Positions 8,014 to 16,330 of a stretch of 64,000 nt of DNA are shown piece after piece (positions within the stretch are counted from its first letter, which is position 1; the number at the start of each line of letters is the position of its first letter). The notes beneath the pieces are model-generated. The model did not search any database. It had not been told where the DNA came from and saw only the letters and a list, made by a program, of their open reading frames with translations. Source of the DNA: CAUZIZ01 sp965219855 (GTDB lineage Bacteria; Acidobacteriota; UBA6911; RPQK01; JAJDTT01); contig CBDCOR010000006.1 in the NCBI GenBank assembly GCA_965219855.1, positions 1 to 64,000 of the forward strand, written 5' to 3'. Both the position numbers and the translations under genes were made by a program.

Positions 8014-9741
8014 GTGCCCCAATTTCAAACTAAGGAAAGCCATCGACTGAACGACGACGACGCAGGCCGATCACTCGATTTCGTCCGAAGTGCCGTTGCG
8101 GCTGACACAGAAGCGAAGCGATTCGATGGTCGGGTCCATACCCGGTTTCCTCCAGAGCCCAACGGCTATCTCCACATCGGCCATGCCAAGTCGATCTGCC
8201 TCAACTTCGGTCTGGCCACGGAGTTTGGCGGCCTCTGCAACCTGCGCTTCGACGACACCAATCCCACCAAGGAAGAAACCGAGTACGTCGAGAACATCAT
8301 GGAGGACATCCGATGGCTGGGTTTCGACTGGGAAGACCGGCTGTATTTCGCCTCCGACTACTTCGATCGTCTGTACGCCTTTGCCATCCTGCTGATCCAA
8401 AAGGGCAAGGCCTACGTCGACAGCCTCAGCGCTGACGAGATCAGGGAGTACCGGGGAACTTTGATGGAGTCTGGTAGGGAAAGCCCCTATCGCAATAGAT
8501 CCGTGGAGGAGAACCTCTCCCTCTTCGCACGAATGCGCGCCGGGGAGTTCCCTCGCGGTGCCCACGTGCTGCGAGCTCGGATCGACATGTCCTCCGGGAA
8601 TCTGAATATGCGCGACCCGGTGATGTATCGCATCCTGCATGCAACTCATCATCGAACGGGCGATAAGTGGTGTATCTACCCAACCTATGACTTTGCCCAT
8701 GGGCAGTCGGATTCAATCGAGAAGATCACCCATTCCATCTGTACCCTGGAGTTTGAAGATCACCGCCCTCTGTACGATTGGTTCCTGGATGAGCTGGGCA
8801 TCTACCATCCACAGCAAATCGAGTTTGCCCGCCTCAGCCTGACGTACACGATCATGAGCAAGCGGAAGTTCGTCCAGTTGGTCGAGGAGAAGCATGTGGA
8901 CGGCTGGGATGATCCCCGCATGCCGACTCTGTCTGGACTGCGCAGGCGCGGTTTCACCCCCGAATCGATTCGGACCTTCTGCGATCGGATCGGTGTTTCC
9001 AAGAAAGACAGCGTGGTCGAGTTCCAACTCCTGGAGCATTGCCTGCGCGAGGATCTCAACCGCAGGGCTCAGAGAGTCATGGCCGTCCTTCGTCCCTTGC
9101 GCGTCGTGATCGAGAACTACCCCGAAGGGGACTCCGAGGAGCTGGACGCCATCAACAATCCGGAACGGCCCGAAGCCGGGACGCGAAAGGTTCCCTTCTC
9201 GCGGGTACTCTACATCGAACAAGACGATTTTCGAGAGGACCCTCCCAGGAAGTTCTTCCGGCTGGCCCCCGGTCGTGAAGTCAGGTTGCGCTATGCCTAC
9301 TTCCTTACCTGTACGGGCGTGGTCAAGGATCCGCGGACCGGAGAGGTGATAGAGCTCCACTGTACCTACGATCCCGCTACCAAGGGAGGCGACGCCCCTG
9401 ATGGACGCAAGGTCAAGGCTACGCTGCACTGGGTGTCAGCTGCCCATGCGGTGGATGCAGAGATCCGTCTCTATGACTACCTGTTCAGCAAGGAGAATCC
9501 GGACGAGACCGAAGAGGGAGAGGACTATCGATCCAACTTGAACCCACACTCGCTGGAAACTCTGAATTCGGCCAAGTTGGAACCTGGTCTGTCTGCGGCG
9601 GCCCCCGGAAGCCGTTACCAATTTGAACGTATCGGTTATTTTTGCGTGGACTCCGAAGATTCTTCCGAAGGCAGCCTGGTTTTCAACCGCACCGTCTCCC
9701 TACGCGACAGCTGGGCCAAGATCCAGCGTTCCAGCAAGTGA
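8014..9741 (+). CDS. glnS: Glutaminyl-tRNA synthetase
   Basis: 575 residues, close to the 554 of the E. coli enzyme. It charges tRNA-Gln with glutamine in the cytoplasm. The class I signature HIGH is at residues 54-57 in the context PPEPNGYLHIGHAKS, and the KMSKS-type loop is MSKRK near residue 280. FRDDTNP-like text (LRFDDTNPTKEETEYV) and WCIYPTYDFAHGQSD are GlnRS-specific and distinguish it from GluRS; the C-terminal anticodon-binding beta barrels follow with FFRLAPGREVRLRYAY. The GTG start follows a GGTGGAGAG ribosome site. The gene is divergent from the CehA/McbA gene with a 164-bp gap. Confidence 0.97.
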   Translation: MPQFQTKESHRLNDDDAGRSLDFVRSAVAADTEAKRFDGRVHTRFPPEPNGYLHIGHAKSICLNFGLATEFGGLCNLRFDDTNPTKEETEYVENIMEDIRWLGFDWEDRLYFASDYFDRLYAFAILLIQKGKAYVDSLSADEIREYRGTLMESGRESPYRNRSVEENLSLFARMRAGEFPRGAHVLRARIDMSSGNLNMRDPVMYRILHATHHRTGDKWCIYPTYDFAHGQSDSIEKITHSICTLEFEDHRPLYDWFLDELGIYHPQQIEFARLSLTYTIMSKRKFVQLVEEKHVDGWDDPRMPTLSGLRRRGFTPESIRTFCDRIGVSKKDSVVEFQLLEHCLREDLNRRAQRVMAVLRPLRVVIENYPEGDSEELDAINNPERPEAGTRKVPFSRVLYIEQDDFREDPPRKFFRLAPGREVRLRYAYFLTCTGVVKDPRTGEVIELHCTYDPATKGGDAPDGRKVKATLHWVSAAHAVDAEIRLYDYLFSKENPDETEEGEDYRSNLNPHSLETLNSAKLEPGLSAAAPGSRYQFERIGYFCVDSEDSSEGSLVFNRTVSLRDSWAKIQRSSK

Positions 9742-10324
9742 CTTGTGCCGATTCCACGGGCTGTGAGGCATCGCCCGTTGCTGCCACTTGTGCCCAATTG
9801 CCGCATCGTTTGGGATTTGGTTAATGTTGGCCAGACAATTCCGAGCCGGAAGACACCCCAGTCCCACTCCTCCTCAGCGGAACGCACGTCGTCTGCCTCC
9901 AGTAGGAAAAGGCTCTCTCACGAAGCATTCGATGATGAACTGCCTTGAGATGGTTCCGACCCACCCGGAACAGATTCTGAACAGGATCGTGGACAGACAG
10001 GAATCGTTGAGCCTGTCCGATTGACTTTAAACCGTCTCATTTTCCTCTCTTGTTCTCGGGTGCGTTGGTGTGACACTTCTGCTCGCTTGTTTGCGTATTG
10101 ACCGGTCCGATGCTGAACCGCGGAGTGGGCGCCGCCCCTGCGGTCGTAATCACCTATTTTTAGAACGGGGAGCCGCTCTTGACATTGATTTCTTTCTTCC
10201 CGGCTCGTAATCTTCCTTCATGAGCTGAGCTTTGTCTTACTGCATCCAAAAGAGACTGGCACGGAAAATGCTAATTCCACCCACCCACAAAACACCGGTT
10301 CTCGCCTCGGACGATCAAACGTAA
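9742..10324. other. Intergenic stretch without a recognised gene
   Basis: About 580 bases between glnS and the disrupted ATP-grasp gene. Short frames occur on both strands, but none resembles a known protein or has a good ribosome site. From about 10180 the text becomes more AT-rich, which would suit a promoter for the downstream gene; I could not find a well-spaced -35/-10 pair. Confidence 0.5.
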
Positions 10325-10690
10325 ATGAACGCGGCGCTACCAGATAGGGTATCGACTGACCGGCCACGGGCGCTTGTGCTGGGGACCGAACATCCGCGAG
10401 CCGCGGCGGTCGTCCGATCGCTGGCACAGGCCGGTGTCTCCGTTGACGTCGCCGACCACTACGATCCGCCAACGGCGTTCTGGCGTTCCTCACGTTACAT
10501 CCGTAATCGCCTTTTACTCGACGAGGGTCCGGAGCGGGCCGTGAGCGCACTCGCCGACTTCGGTAAACAGGAAGGCGGACTGCTGATCCCCACCACTGAT
10601 CACTACCTGATTGCGGTTTCTCAGAACCACGAGGCGCTGTCCGAAGTCTTCACAGTGACCGTGCCTCCGTGGAACGTGCTGGAGCCGTTA

Positions 10691-11989
10691 GGCATCGTAA
10701 ATAAATAAAGGTATCATGTTATGATTCGGCGGAGTTCGGTTCTATTACATAATTCCATTCGCCATGGAACGGGTTGGGCCGCATCTGGATTCGCTTCATT
10801 TCTTCATTGGAGACTTTGCGTCCAGTGGGATACTTGCGGCGATCTAGCCGGCACGTCACTTTGAGTCCTTTAGCTGTCGTTGTCTTCGCGATGAGTTGAA
10901 CAATTATTTCGTAGTCTCGTAAAGGTTCGCCGCGCCAGTTCGAAGAGATGAAAGAAAAGAGGCGGTGTTCGATCTTGTTCCATTTGCTGGTGCCGGGTGG
11001 AAAATGACAGACCGAAGCCGGGAGGCCCGTTTCGTCTGCGAACTTCTGCAACTCAAATTTCCAAAGGCGCAACCGCCAACCGTTGCTCCCGCCGGCGTCG
11101 GCGGTGATCAGTATCGTTCTTGCATTCGGATAGATCCGTCTCCCTTCCTGGCGCCACCAGCCGCGAATGGAGGCGACCGCAAACGCTCCCGTGTCGTGAT
11201 CGGTGCCGACATTGACAAAGCCGGTATTGCGCCCAATGTCATAAACGCCGTAAGGATAGGCACGGGGAACGTCGGGAGTGGGAAAGTCATGACCCTGAAC
11301 CTTGATCGGCTGCCCGGCGGGAAGCCATTGCTGGCCCGCGTTGTCGTAGTTGCCGATGAGTTCTTTCTTCTTGGTATCCACGGAAATGACCGGACTGCCT
11401 TCCCTCAGGCAGTGTCTGACGGTGGCGCTGATGTGCCGAAACTGGGCGTCGCGGTCCGGATGATCTTTCCCTTCCTCGGTCTTCCGATTGCTCTGCAGAC
11501 TGTAGTCGAGGTCGTGAAGGATCTGCGCCACCTTCGTATGACTGACCGGGTGTTTGTGCCGGGCCAGTTCTTTCGCGATGGCCCGCGTGCTCTTGCAAAT
11601 CCAACGCAACGGAGACTCCGGGTCACCCCGAGTTTGGACCTCGCTCATTTCTTCCAATTGCTCCACCAGCCCCGGGTCCGAAACCGTCAGGGGCTTGCGT
11701 CCCGCTCCGGGCCGCCGGATGCGGCCTTCCATGGGCACGAAACCCTCTTCGATTTCACGGATTCCTTTAGCGATTGCCTTGCGCGACAGTCCGCAGGCAC
11801 GGCGTACCAAACTGACTCCGCCATGGCCCAACGCTCTCGCTTCACTGGCCGCCATAATCCGCCGCGTTCGTTCATCCAACAGGGGCCATACAGAGCGGAA
11901 TTTCTCCGTCAATTCGGTCAGCGTATCCATGCATGTGCAGCATAGCATTACTAACTATATATTGACACCTTTATTTATTTACTCCTCCT
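10691..11989 (-). mobile_element. ISAzo13-type insertion sequence, copy 2 (1299 bp)
   Basis: Inverted repeats at 10697-10716 and 11963-11982 are those of copy 1. Flanking TA occurs at 10689-10690 and 11990-11991; collapsing them restores the interrupted ATP-grasp reading frame, direct evidence that the element duplicates TA. The transposase gene points against the host gene. Apart from one base and a few substitutions this copy equals the one at 2414-3713, so the two moved recently. Confidence 0.92.
10719..11948 (-). CDS. ISAzo13 family transposase (copy 2, full length)
   Basis: 409 residues with the same helix-turn-helix and DDE motifs as copy 1 (VISVDTKKKE, ILITADAGGSNG, TSKWNKIEHR). Here the frame runs past HGEWN into YVIEPNSAES, giving the NY..I ending expected of the family, because the extra A of copy 1 is absent. 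I take this as the functional version. The start is the ATG at 11948 or the Met six codons on. It lies antisense inside the ATP-grasp gene. Confidence 0.93.
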   Translation of the reverse strand: MLCCTCMDTLTELTEKFRSVWPLLDERTRRIMAASEARALGHGGVSLVRRACGLSRKAIAKGIREIEEGFVPMEGRIRRPGAGRKPLTVSDPGLVEQLEEMSEVQTRGDPESPLRWICKSTRAIAKELARHKHPVSHTKVAQILHDLDYSLQSNRKTEEGKDHPDRDAQFRHISATVRHCLREGSPVISVDTKKKELIGNYDNAGQQWLPAGQPIKVQGHDFPTPDVPRAYPYGVYDIGRNTGFVNVGTDHDTGAFAVASIRGWWRQEGRRIYPNARTILITADAGGSNGWRLRLWKFELQKFADETGLPASVCHFPPGTSKWNKIEHRLFSFISSNWRGEPLRDYEIIVQLIAKTTTAKGLKVTCRLDRRKYPTGRKVSNEEMKRIQMRPNPFHGEWNYVIEPNSAES

Positions 11990-12224
11990 TAATGGACAAA
12001 GTCGAAGCTGGACGGCTGGCCCGGGAGGTCGGTATTGAAGCGCCCCGTTACTACAAACCGATGAATCCGTCCGAACTTGAGCGTGCCCTGGCGCAACTCG
12101 ATTTCCAAGAGCGCGCTTACGTTCTCAAAATCCGCATGTGGGACACAGGCGCGGCCGATCCCGACACGCTGCGTCGGGTACGCAAGGCGGGCAACGACAC
12201 GCTGACCGTGAGAGCACGTGTCAA

Positions 12225-12268
12225 TCACCAAGGTATATCCCCACCCCGTCACCAAGGTAATTCCCCCA
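12225..12268. repeat. IS21 left-end repeats
   Basis: Two direct copies of tcaccaaggta followed by a run of C begin at 12225 and 12249. They mirror the right-end repeats in inverted orientation. The inner copy also supplies the stop codon of the third IS21 gene. Confidence 0.75.
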
Positions 12269-13055
12269 TTTTGGGAGACATCATCATCTCGTCTCTCTCT
12301 GGTTTTGTTGGTTTTGGTTGGGAAAACTTTTCCCAACCAGTTTCCTCCTTGGAAGTTTGAGAGTCCTTCTGGGCCCTCGACCAGCGTTGTTCTAGCCGCC
12401 GGACTTGCCACCGATTGAACGCCCGATACGCGTCCGAAAGGGGGCTGACGGCGACCTCCTCCAGGATGGGACTGAAGTAATGGAGGCTTGCGATCGGCTG
12501 TCCTTGACCTCCATTGAGCCAAGAGACGTACTTGCGTCCGCATCCGAGGAGGATGGCTTGCTCGATATCCTCCAGCGGCACCTCCTGCTGGAACCACTGT
12601 ACGGCCAGTTGGCGATCCGCGGCCGAGTACCGACAACTGACACAGGGCCGGCTCAGCAGCATCTGCTCGAGGGCCTCAACGAACAGTCTTTGAGCCGATC
12701 GATTCGAATCCAGAGCGTCCGTCTCGGAAGACCGCTCATAAGGCCAGTAGTCGCCTCGGATCTGAAGGGTCCCAGTGGCATGCTGGTTGGAGCTCAGAGA
12801 GATCTGGCAGAGCTGTTTTTCTTCGAGTTCTCTCAGATACTTGCCGATCGAGCGACGGGACTTGTTCAGAGCCTTCGCCAACTCGCCCTGGCGAAAGACG
12901 AAGCGTCCCGTGCTCCGTTCGGCAGCCAGCGAGACGTAAACGAAGAGCTTGAAGGCTCCATCGGAGAGTTTGTGAGAGGCGGATTGCCAACTCCTGTCGG
13001 CAGCAAACCAACCCTCGCCCCTCTTGATTTTCAGTAGTGTGCTGGGGAAGCTCAT
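12249..13055 (-). CDS. IS21 accessory protein with winged-helix-like domain (third ORF)
   Basis: 268 residues from the ATG at 13055, whose ATGA overlaps the istB stop; upstream in-frame codons exist but the overlap decides the start. After SFPSTLLKIKRGEGWFAADR come KLSDGAFKLFVYVSLAAE, then FRQGELAKALNKSRRSIGKY and LRELEEKQLCQI. These look like a winged helix of the kind used by plasmid replication initiators and some regulators. The C-terminal half is polar with a Trp/Arg-rich segment (YRAFNRWQVRRLEQRW). The last codons MGELPW and the stop are written by the inner terminal repeat. Classical IS21 elements have only istA and istB, so this is an added gene, presumably assisting or regulating transposition; that role is inference. 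Confidence 0.75.
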   Translation of the reverse strand: MSFPSTLLKIKRGEGWFAADRSWQSASHKLSDGAFKLFVYVSLAAERSTGRFVFRQGELAKALNKSRRSIGKYLRELEEKQLCQISLSSNQHATGTLQIRGDYWPYERSSETDALDSNRSAQRLFVEALEQMLLSRPCVSCRYSAADRQLAVQWFQQEVPLEDIEQAILLGCGRKYVSWLNGGQGQPIASLHYFSPILEEVAVSPLSDAYRAFNRWQVRRLEQRWSRAQKDSQTSKEETGWEKFSQPKPTKPERDEMMMSPKMGELPW

Positions 13056-13819
13056 CGGGAGCCCTCCTTGGTCTTCGAGGTTTTGCTCGGACGCTTGCGC
13101 CTGCGATAGGATTCCCCCTCCCACTCGAGTTGATGGGCATTGTGGCAGAGCCGGTCCAGCAACGAGTTGGCCTGAATGGGATCGGGAAACAGGGCCATCC
13201 ATTCCTGGACGCTGCGATTGCTGGTCAGCATCAGCGACCCCTTTTGATAGCGTTCGTAGACAATGTCATACAGATCATCGGCCTGCTGATCGGTCAGGGG
13301 CTTGAGCCCAAAGTCGTCGATGATCAAAAAATCGGAGCTGCAGTAGTGTTTCATCAACCGATCGCGGGACAGATCGGCGTGAGCGGCCTGAAGCGTCCGG
13401 AACAAACGGGGCGCCTGGATAGAACGGACCTCAAAGCCGCGGCGGACCGCCTCGTGTCCCAAGGCCAGGGCGATGTGGGACTTGCCGACGCCCACCGGCC
13501 CGCACAGACAGATGTTGTCTTTGTTTTCGAGAAAGTGACAGGTCCCCAGATCATAGATGCGGCGGCGATCAATGGCCGGGTTGAACTTGAAGTCGAACTC
13601 TTCGAGCGTCTTGAGGTCGCTAAAGCAAGCTTTCTTGAGCCGGCGGGCAAACTTGCTCTGGGAGCGTCGTTCGAGTTCATCCTGAATCAGCAGACTCAGA
13701 AAGTCGAGGTAGGACAGCTGTTGTTTCTCCGCCTCCTGCAGCCGCAGCTCCAGGCTGTCCACCAGGCCTCCCAGGCGCAGCGGCTTGAGTTGCTCGATGA
13801 GATGTTGATAGTGACTCAT
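13052..13819 (-). CDS. istB: IS21 helper ATPase IstB
   Basis: About 255 residues from MSHYQHLIEQLKPL; a longer frame exists upstream, but this Met overlaps the istA stop as ATGA. It is a AAA+ ATPase related to DnaC that activates the IstA transposase and helps target choice. The Walker A motif is GPVGVGKSHIA, the Walker B is FLIIDDFGL, and LMLTSNRSVQEW is the sensor region. Length is normal for IstB. It is the middle gene of the three-gene operon. Confidence 0.93.
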   Translation of the reverse strand: MSHYQHLIEQLKPLRLGGLVDSLELRLQEAEKQQLSYLDFLSLLIQDELERRSQSKFARRLKKACFSDLKTLEEFDFKFNPAIDRRRIYDLGTCHFLENKDNICLCGPVGVGKSHIALALGHEAVRRGFEVRSIQAPRLFRTLQAAHADLSRDRLMKHYCSSDFLIIDDFGLKPLTDQQADDLYDIVYERYQKGSLMLTSNRSVQEWMALFPDPIQANSLLDRLCHNAHQLEWEGESYRRRKRPSKTSKTKEGSR

Positions 13820-15381
13820 CGGATCTCCTGGGTTGGGGAGTTGACGAAGTAGTCGTGGGGTCGGGCGAAACGACAGGCAGCGGGGGCCGGGCTCGTGGGC
13901 CGGGTCGGTGTCGAGGGTTGTCGCCACAGCCCTTTTTCCAAAATCTCCTTGAGGCTGGCCAAGCGCAGATTGTCAAAGCTCAGAGCTCGGTGACAGGCCT
14001 GGTCCAAGGCGGTGGCTCCGAAGCGTTGGCCTAGGCGCAGCACCGCCTGGGCCTTGCGCACGTTTCTCATGGCATGATCGGCCAGGATGCGTTCCATATA
14101 GCGGCCGACCTCCGGCCCCAGCTGCTCCGCTTGGGCGCGACAATAAGCCGGGGTCTGCTCCAAGTAGACTCGCTTGTCCGGAGGGTAATCCGCCTCATCG
14201 GTCTGCCAAGTTCCGGGCTCGAAGACCCGGACATGGGTCTTGATCAACTGATGCTCCCGATAGACCCGCAGCAGCTTCAGGTCGGCCCGCACCCAGAGCT
14301 TCTCTCCCCGGTACGGATAAGGGATCGAGTAGTAGCACTTGTTCAGGATCAGATGGCAGTCCGAATGCACGGTACACTGTTTCCATTCGGGGGCCTCATA
14401 GGGTTGCTCAGGCAGGGGCAGCAGCTCGGGGGCTTCCTCGGCCAGGAAGACCTCATAGGGTTTGCGATGAGTGGTTCCATGCTCTCGCAGGCCTACCTCT
14501 TGGAGGCACCACTGGAGCGCTCTCCGGTTGGCCTCGTCGATGTCCCGAAACTCGCGTCCCGCTAGGACCTGCTGACGGACGACGGGCACACATCGTTCGA
14601 CCTTTCCCTTGTGACGAGCCCTGGCCACCTTGGCTGGGTCGGCCACGAAACCGTAGTGCCGCTCGAGCTCGGCGTAGGCCGGGTTGAGGGTTGGATCGTA
14701 CAGATCCGGCCGCAACACGCCGTTTTTCAGATTGTCGAGCACGATCAGGGCGGGGCAACCCCCAAAGAACTTCAGGGCGCGGATATGACAGTCCAGCCAG
14801 GTCGGGTTGTCCTGCCGAAACACAAAACGCACGAAGCGATGGCGACTGTGGCTGAGGATCAGGATAAAGGCCCAGGCTCGGCGCAACTTGCCGCTCTCCG
14901 GATCCCGCATCAGTCCGGCATACCCAAAATCAACTTGAGCTTGCTCCCCAGCTGGAGGGTGCAGGCGCACGGTCACCGGCCTCTCCAGTGGCTGGATGTG
15001 GCTGCGTACGTAACGATGTACGCTCATGTAGCTGACTCCCAGCTCGTGATTCTCCTCAAGCAGCCGCTGCACTTGTCGAATCGTCATGTCCGGCTCACTC
15101 AGCCAATCTACAATCTGCTGGTGGTAGGGCCGGATCCGCTCCCGCGCGGGCTGCTCAAAGACCGCCGGGTTCACCACCGACGTGACCAACTGCGCCAGCT
15201 GGTCCTCCTCGGGCAAAGGCCGTTCCCGACTCAGTCCCTCCTCCGCCAGCCGGCGCAGGTACTTACGGATCGTCTTGCGGGACATCCTCAGAGAGTCTCG
15301 AATCTGCCGCACGCTCCGTCCTCGGTGCCACTGGTAGACCATCTCTAGATACTCATTCATGCTCAGCTTCCTTCTCGCCAT
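13816..15381 (-). CDS. istA: IS21 transposase IstA
   Basis: 521 residues. An N-terminal helix-turn-helix (RGRSVRQIRDSLRMSRKTIR) and a second HTH-like region precede the DDE core: AQVDFGYAG supplies the first Asp, ALIVLDNLKNGVLRP the second, and HKGKVERCV the Glu. The C terminus is basic. It cuts and joins the element's ends together with IstB. The ATG at 15381 lies about 60 bases inside the innermost right-end repeat, where a promoter would be expected. First gene of the operon. Confidence 0.94.
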   Translation of the reverse strand: MARRKLSMNEYLEMVYQWHRGRSVRQIRDSLRMSRKTIRKYLRRLAEEGLSRERPLPEEDQLAQLVTSVVNPAVFEQPARERIRPYHQQIVDWLSEPDMTIRQVQRLLEENHELGVSYMSVHRYVRSHIQPLERPVTVRLHPPAGEQAQVDFGYAGLMRDPESGKLRRAWAFILILSHSRHRFVRFVFRQDNPTWLDCHIRALKFFGGCPALIVLDNLKNGVLRPDLYDPTLNPAYAELERHYGFVADPAKVARARHKGKVERCVPVVRQQVLAGREFRDIDEANRRALQWCLQEVGLREHGTTHRKPYEVFLAEEAPELLPLPEQPYEAPEWKQCTVHSDCHLILNKCYYSIPYPYRGEKLWVRADLKLLRVYREHQLIKTHVRVFEPGTWQTDEADYPPDKRVYLEQTPAYCRAQAEQLGPEVGRYMERILADHAMRNVRKAQAVLRLGQRFGATALDQACHRALSFDNLRLASLKEILEKGLWRQPSTPTRPTSPAPAACRFARPHDYFVNSPTQEIR

Positions 15382-15440
15382 CCATCCTCCTTCTGTTCGA
15401 AGAAGGATGGCCTTCGCCTCTGTCAGTCCGAGAATGATCA

Positions 15441-15546
15441 GGTGGGGGATATACCTTGGTGACGCCCCGGGGGAATTACCCTGGTGACGGGGTGGGGGAT
15501 ATACCTTGGTGAATCAGCCACCTAGGTGGGGGATATACCATGGTGA
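15441..15546. repeat. IS21 right-end repeats
   Basis: Three direct copies of a 22-bp unit, ggtgggggatatacc followed by (t/a)tggtga, start at 15441, 15491 and 15525; an additional partial match gggaattaccctggtgac lies between the first two. The outermost copy has one base change. They define the right end of the element. Confidence 0.82.
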
Positions 15547-16330
15547 CCGACAAGCACGCTGCGAAGAGATCCTCAGCAAGACGGGGGAGTACCCGCTGAT
15601 TGAAGAAGTGGTTACCGGAGGCGCGGATCGCTGCATCGGTGTTTCGATGGTCGTCGATCGCGACCACAACGTGGTGCTCACCTACTGCGTGCAGCGGCTC
15701 AAACTGCAACTCTATGCCAAAGGGGGTTTCAAACACGTTTATGAATTGGGCCCAAACGCCTACTGTGAAAGCACCTACGACCCCGAGGCAATCGAACTCG
15801 CGAAACGTTTTGTGCAGCATGCGCACTACACGGGTGCGAGCACCGTGGAGTTCAAGCGGGACGCCGTGGACAACGGTCTGAAATTCATCAAGGCCGACTG
15901 TCGCTTCGTGCGCGCTACGGGCCTGTCGACGGCGCTCGGCCTGGACATGCCGACCGCCCTCTACGAGGTTTTTTCAGGCTGTGACATGGAACGACAACGC
16001 TCGCCGGCTTACCCGACGGGCATGAGCTGGCTCTGGCTCGAGGCTTATGCCTATTCGCTGTGGAAGAACCGTCGCGAGGTCGGCCTGTCGAAGGAGTTGT
16101 GGAACCTGGCAAAGCGGCTGCCGCGTGTTCGTGCCTGGGCCTACTTCTGCTGGGGCGATCCGCTGCCCAGTATCGTCCTCGCCCTGACCGCTCGACGCCG
16201 ACTCAAACTGCTACAGAATCCCGATGCACGCACGGCCACACCCTCCGGACGGACCGAGCGCGCCGTCTCCGGATAAGGACGAGTCCGAGCGCGATAGGTA
16301 CCCTTTAACGACTCTACTTCAGTTAAGAAA

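Larger units (their letters stand above)
12225..15546 (-). mobile_element. IS21 family element with three genes (3.3 kb)
   Basis: The element holds istA, istB and a third ORF, all on the minus strand and each overlapping the next by ATGA. The left end has two copies of a tcaccaaggta-type repeat (from 12225 and from 12249). The right end has three copies of ggtgggggatatacc(t/a)tggtga at 15441-15462, 15491-15512 and 15525-15546. Multiple terminal repeats are typical transposase-binding sites in IS21. Joining 12224 to 15547 repairs the host frame with no visible target duplication; 4-8 bp would be usual, so the boundary could be off or the duplication lost. Confidence 0.9.
10325..16276 (+). pseudogene. 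ATP-grasp family carboxylate-amine ligase, broken by two insertion sequences
   Basis: Three pieces belong together: 10325-10690, 11992-12224 and 15547-16276. Removing ISAzo13 (with one TA) gives VLEPLMDKVEAGRLAREVGI, the usual lead into an ATP-grasp core; joining 12224 to 15547 keeps the frame as RVNRQARCEEILSKTG. The sum is 1329 bases, an exact 442-codon gene plus stop. The N-terminal fold starts with RALVLGTEHPRAAAVVRSLA; PLIEEVVTGGADRCIGVSM is the ATP-grasp strand pair. Where family members have an E-x-N metal site (like 'iEiNpRf') this one reads FIKADCRF, so the gene may have lost activity even before or after the insertions. Its neighbour is an asparagine synthase; such pairs occur in polysaccharide and peptide-like pathways. 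Function of the intact gene is not known. Confidence 0.88.

Noticed and set aside
10179..10213. TTGACA followed by TAATCT as a promoter for the ATP-grasp gene
   Set aside because: Spacing is more than 20 bases, so it is not a convincing sigma-70 site.
10965..11945. A 326-codon frame opposite the ISAzo13 transposase, also present at 2458-3438
   Set aside because: Recurs only because the IS is duplicated; the other strand carries clear DDE motifs.
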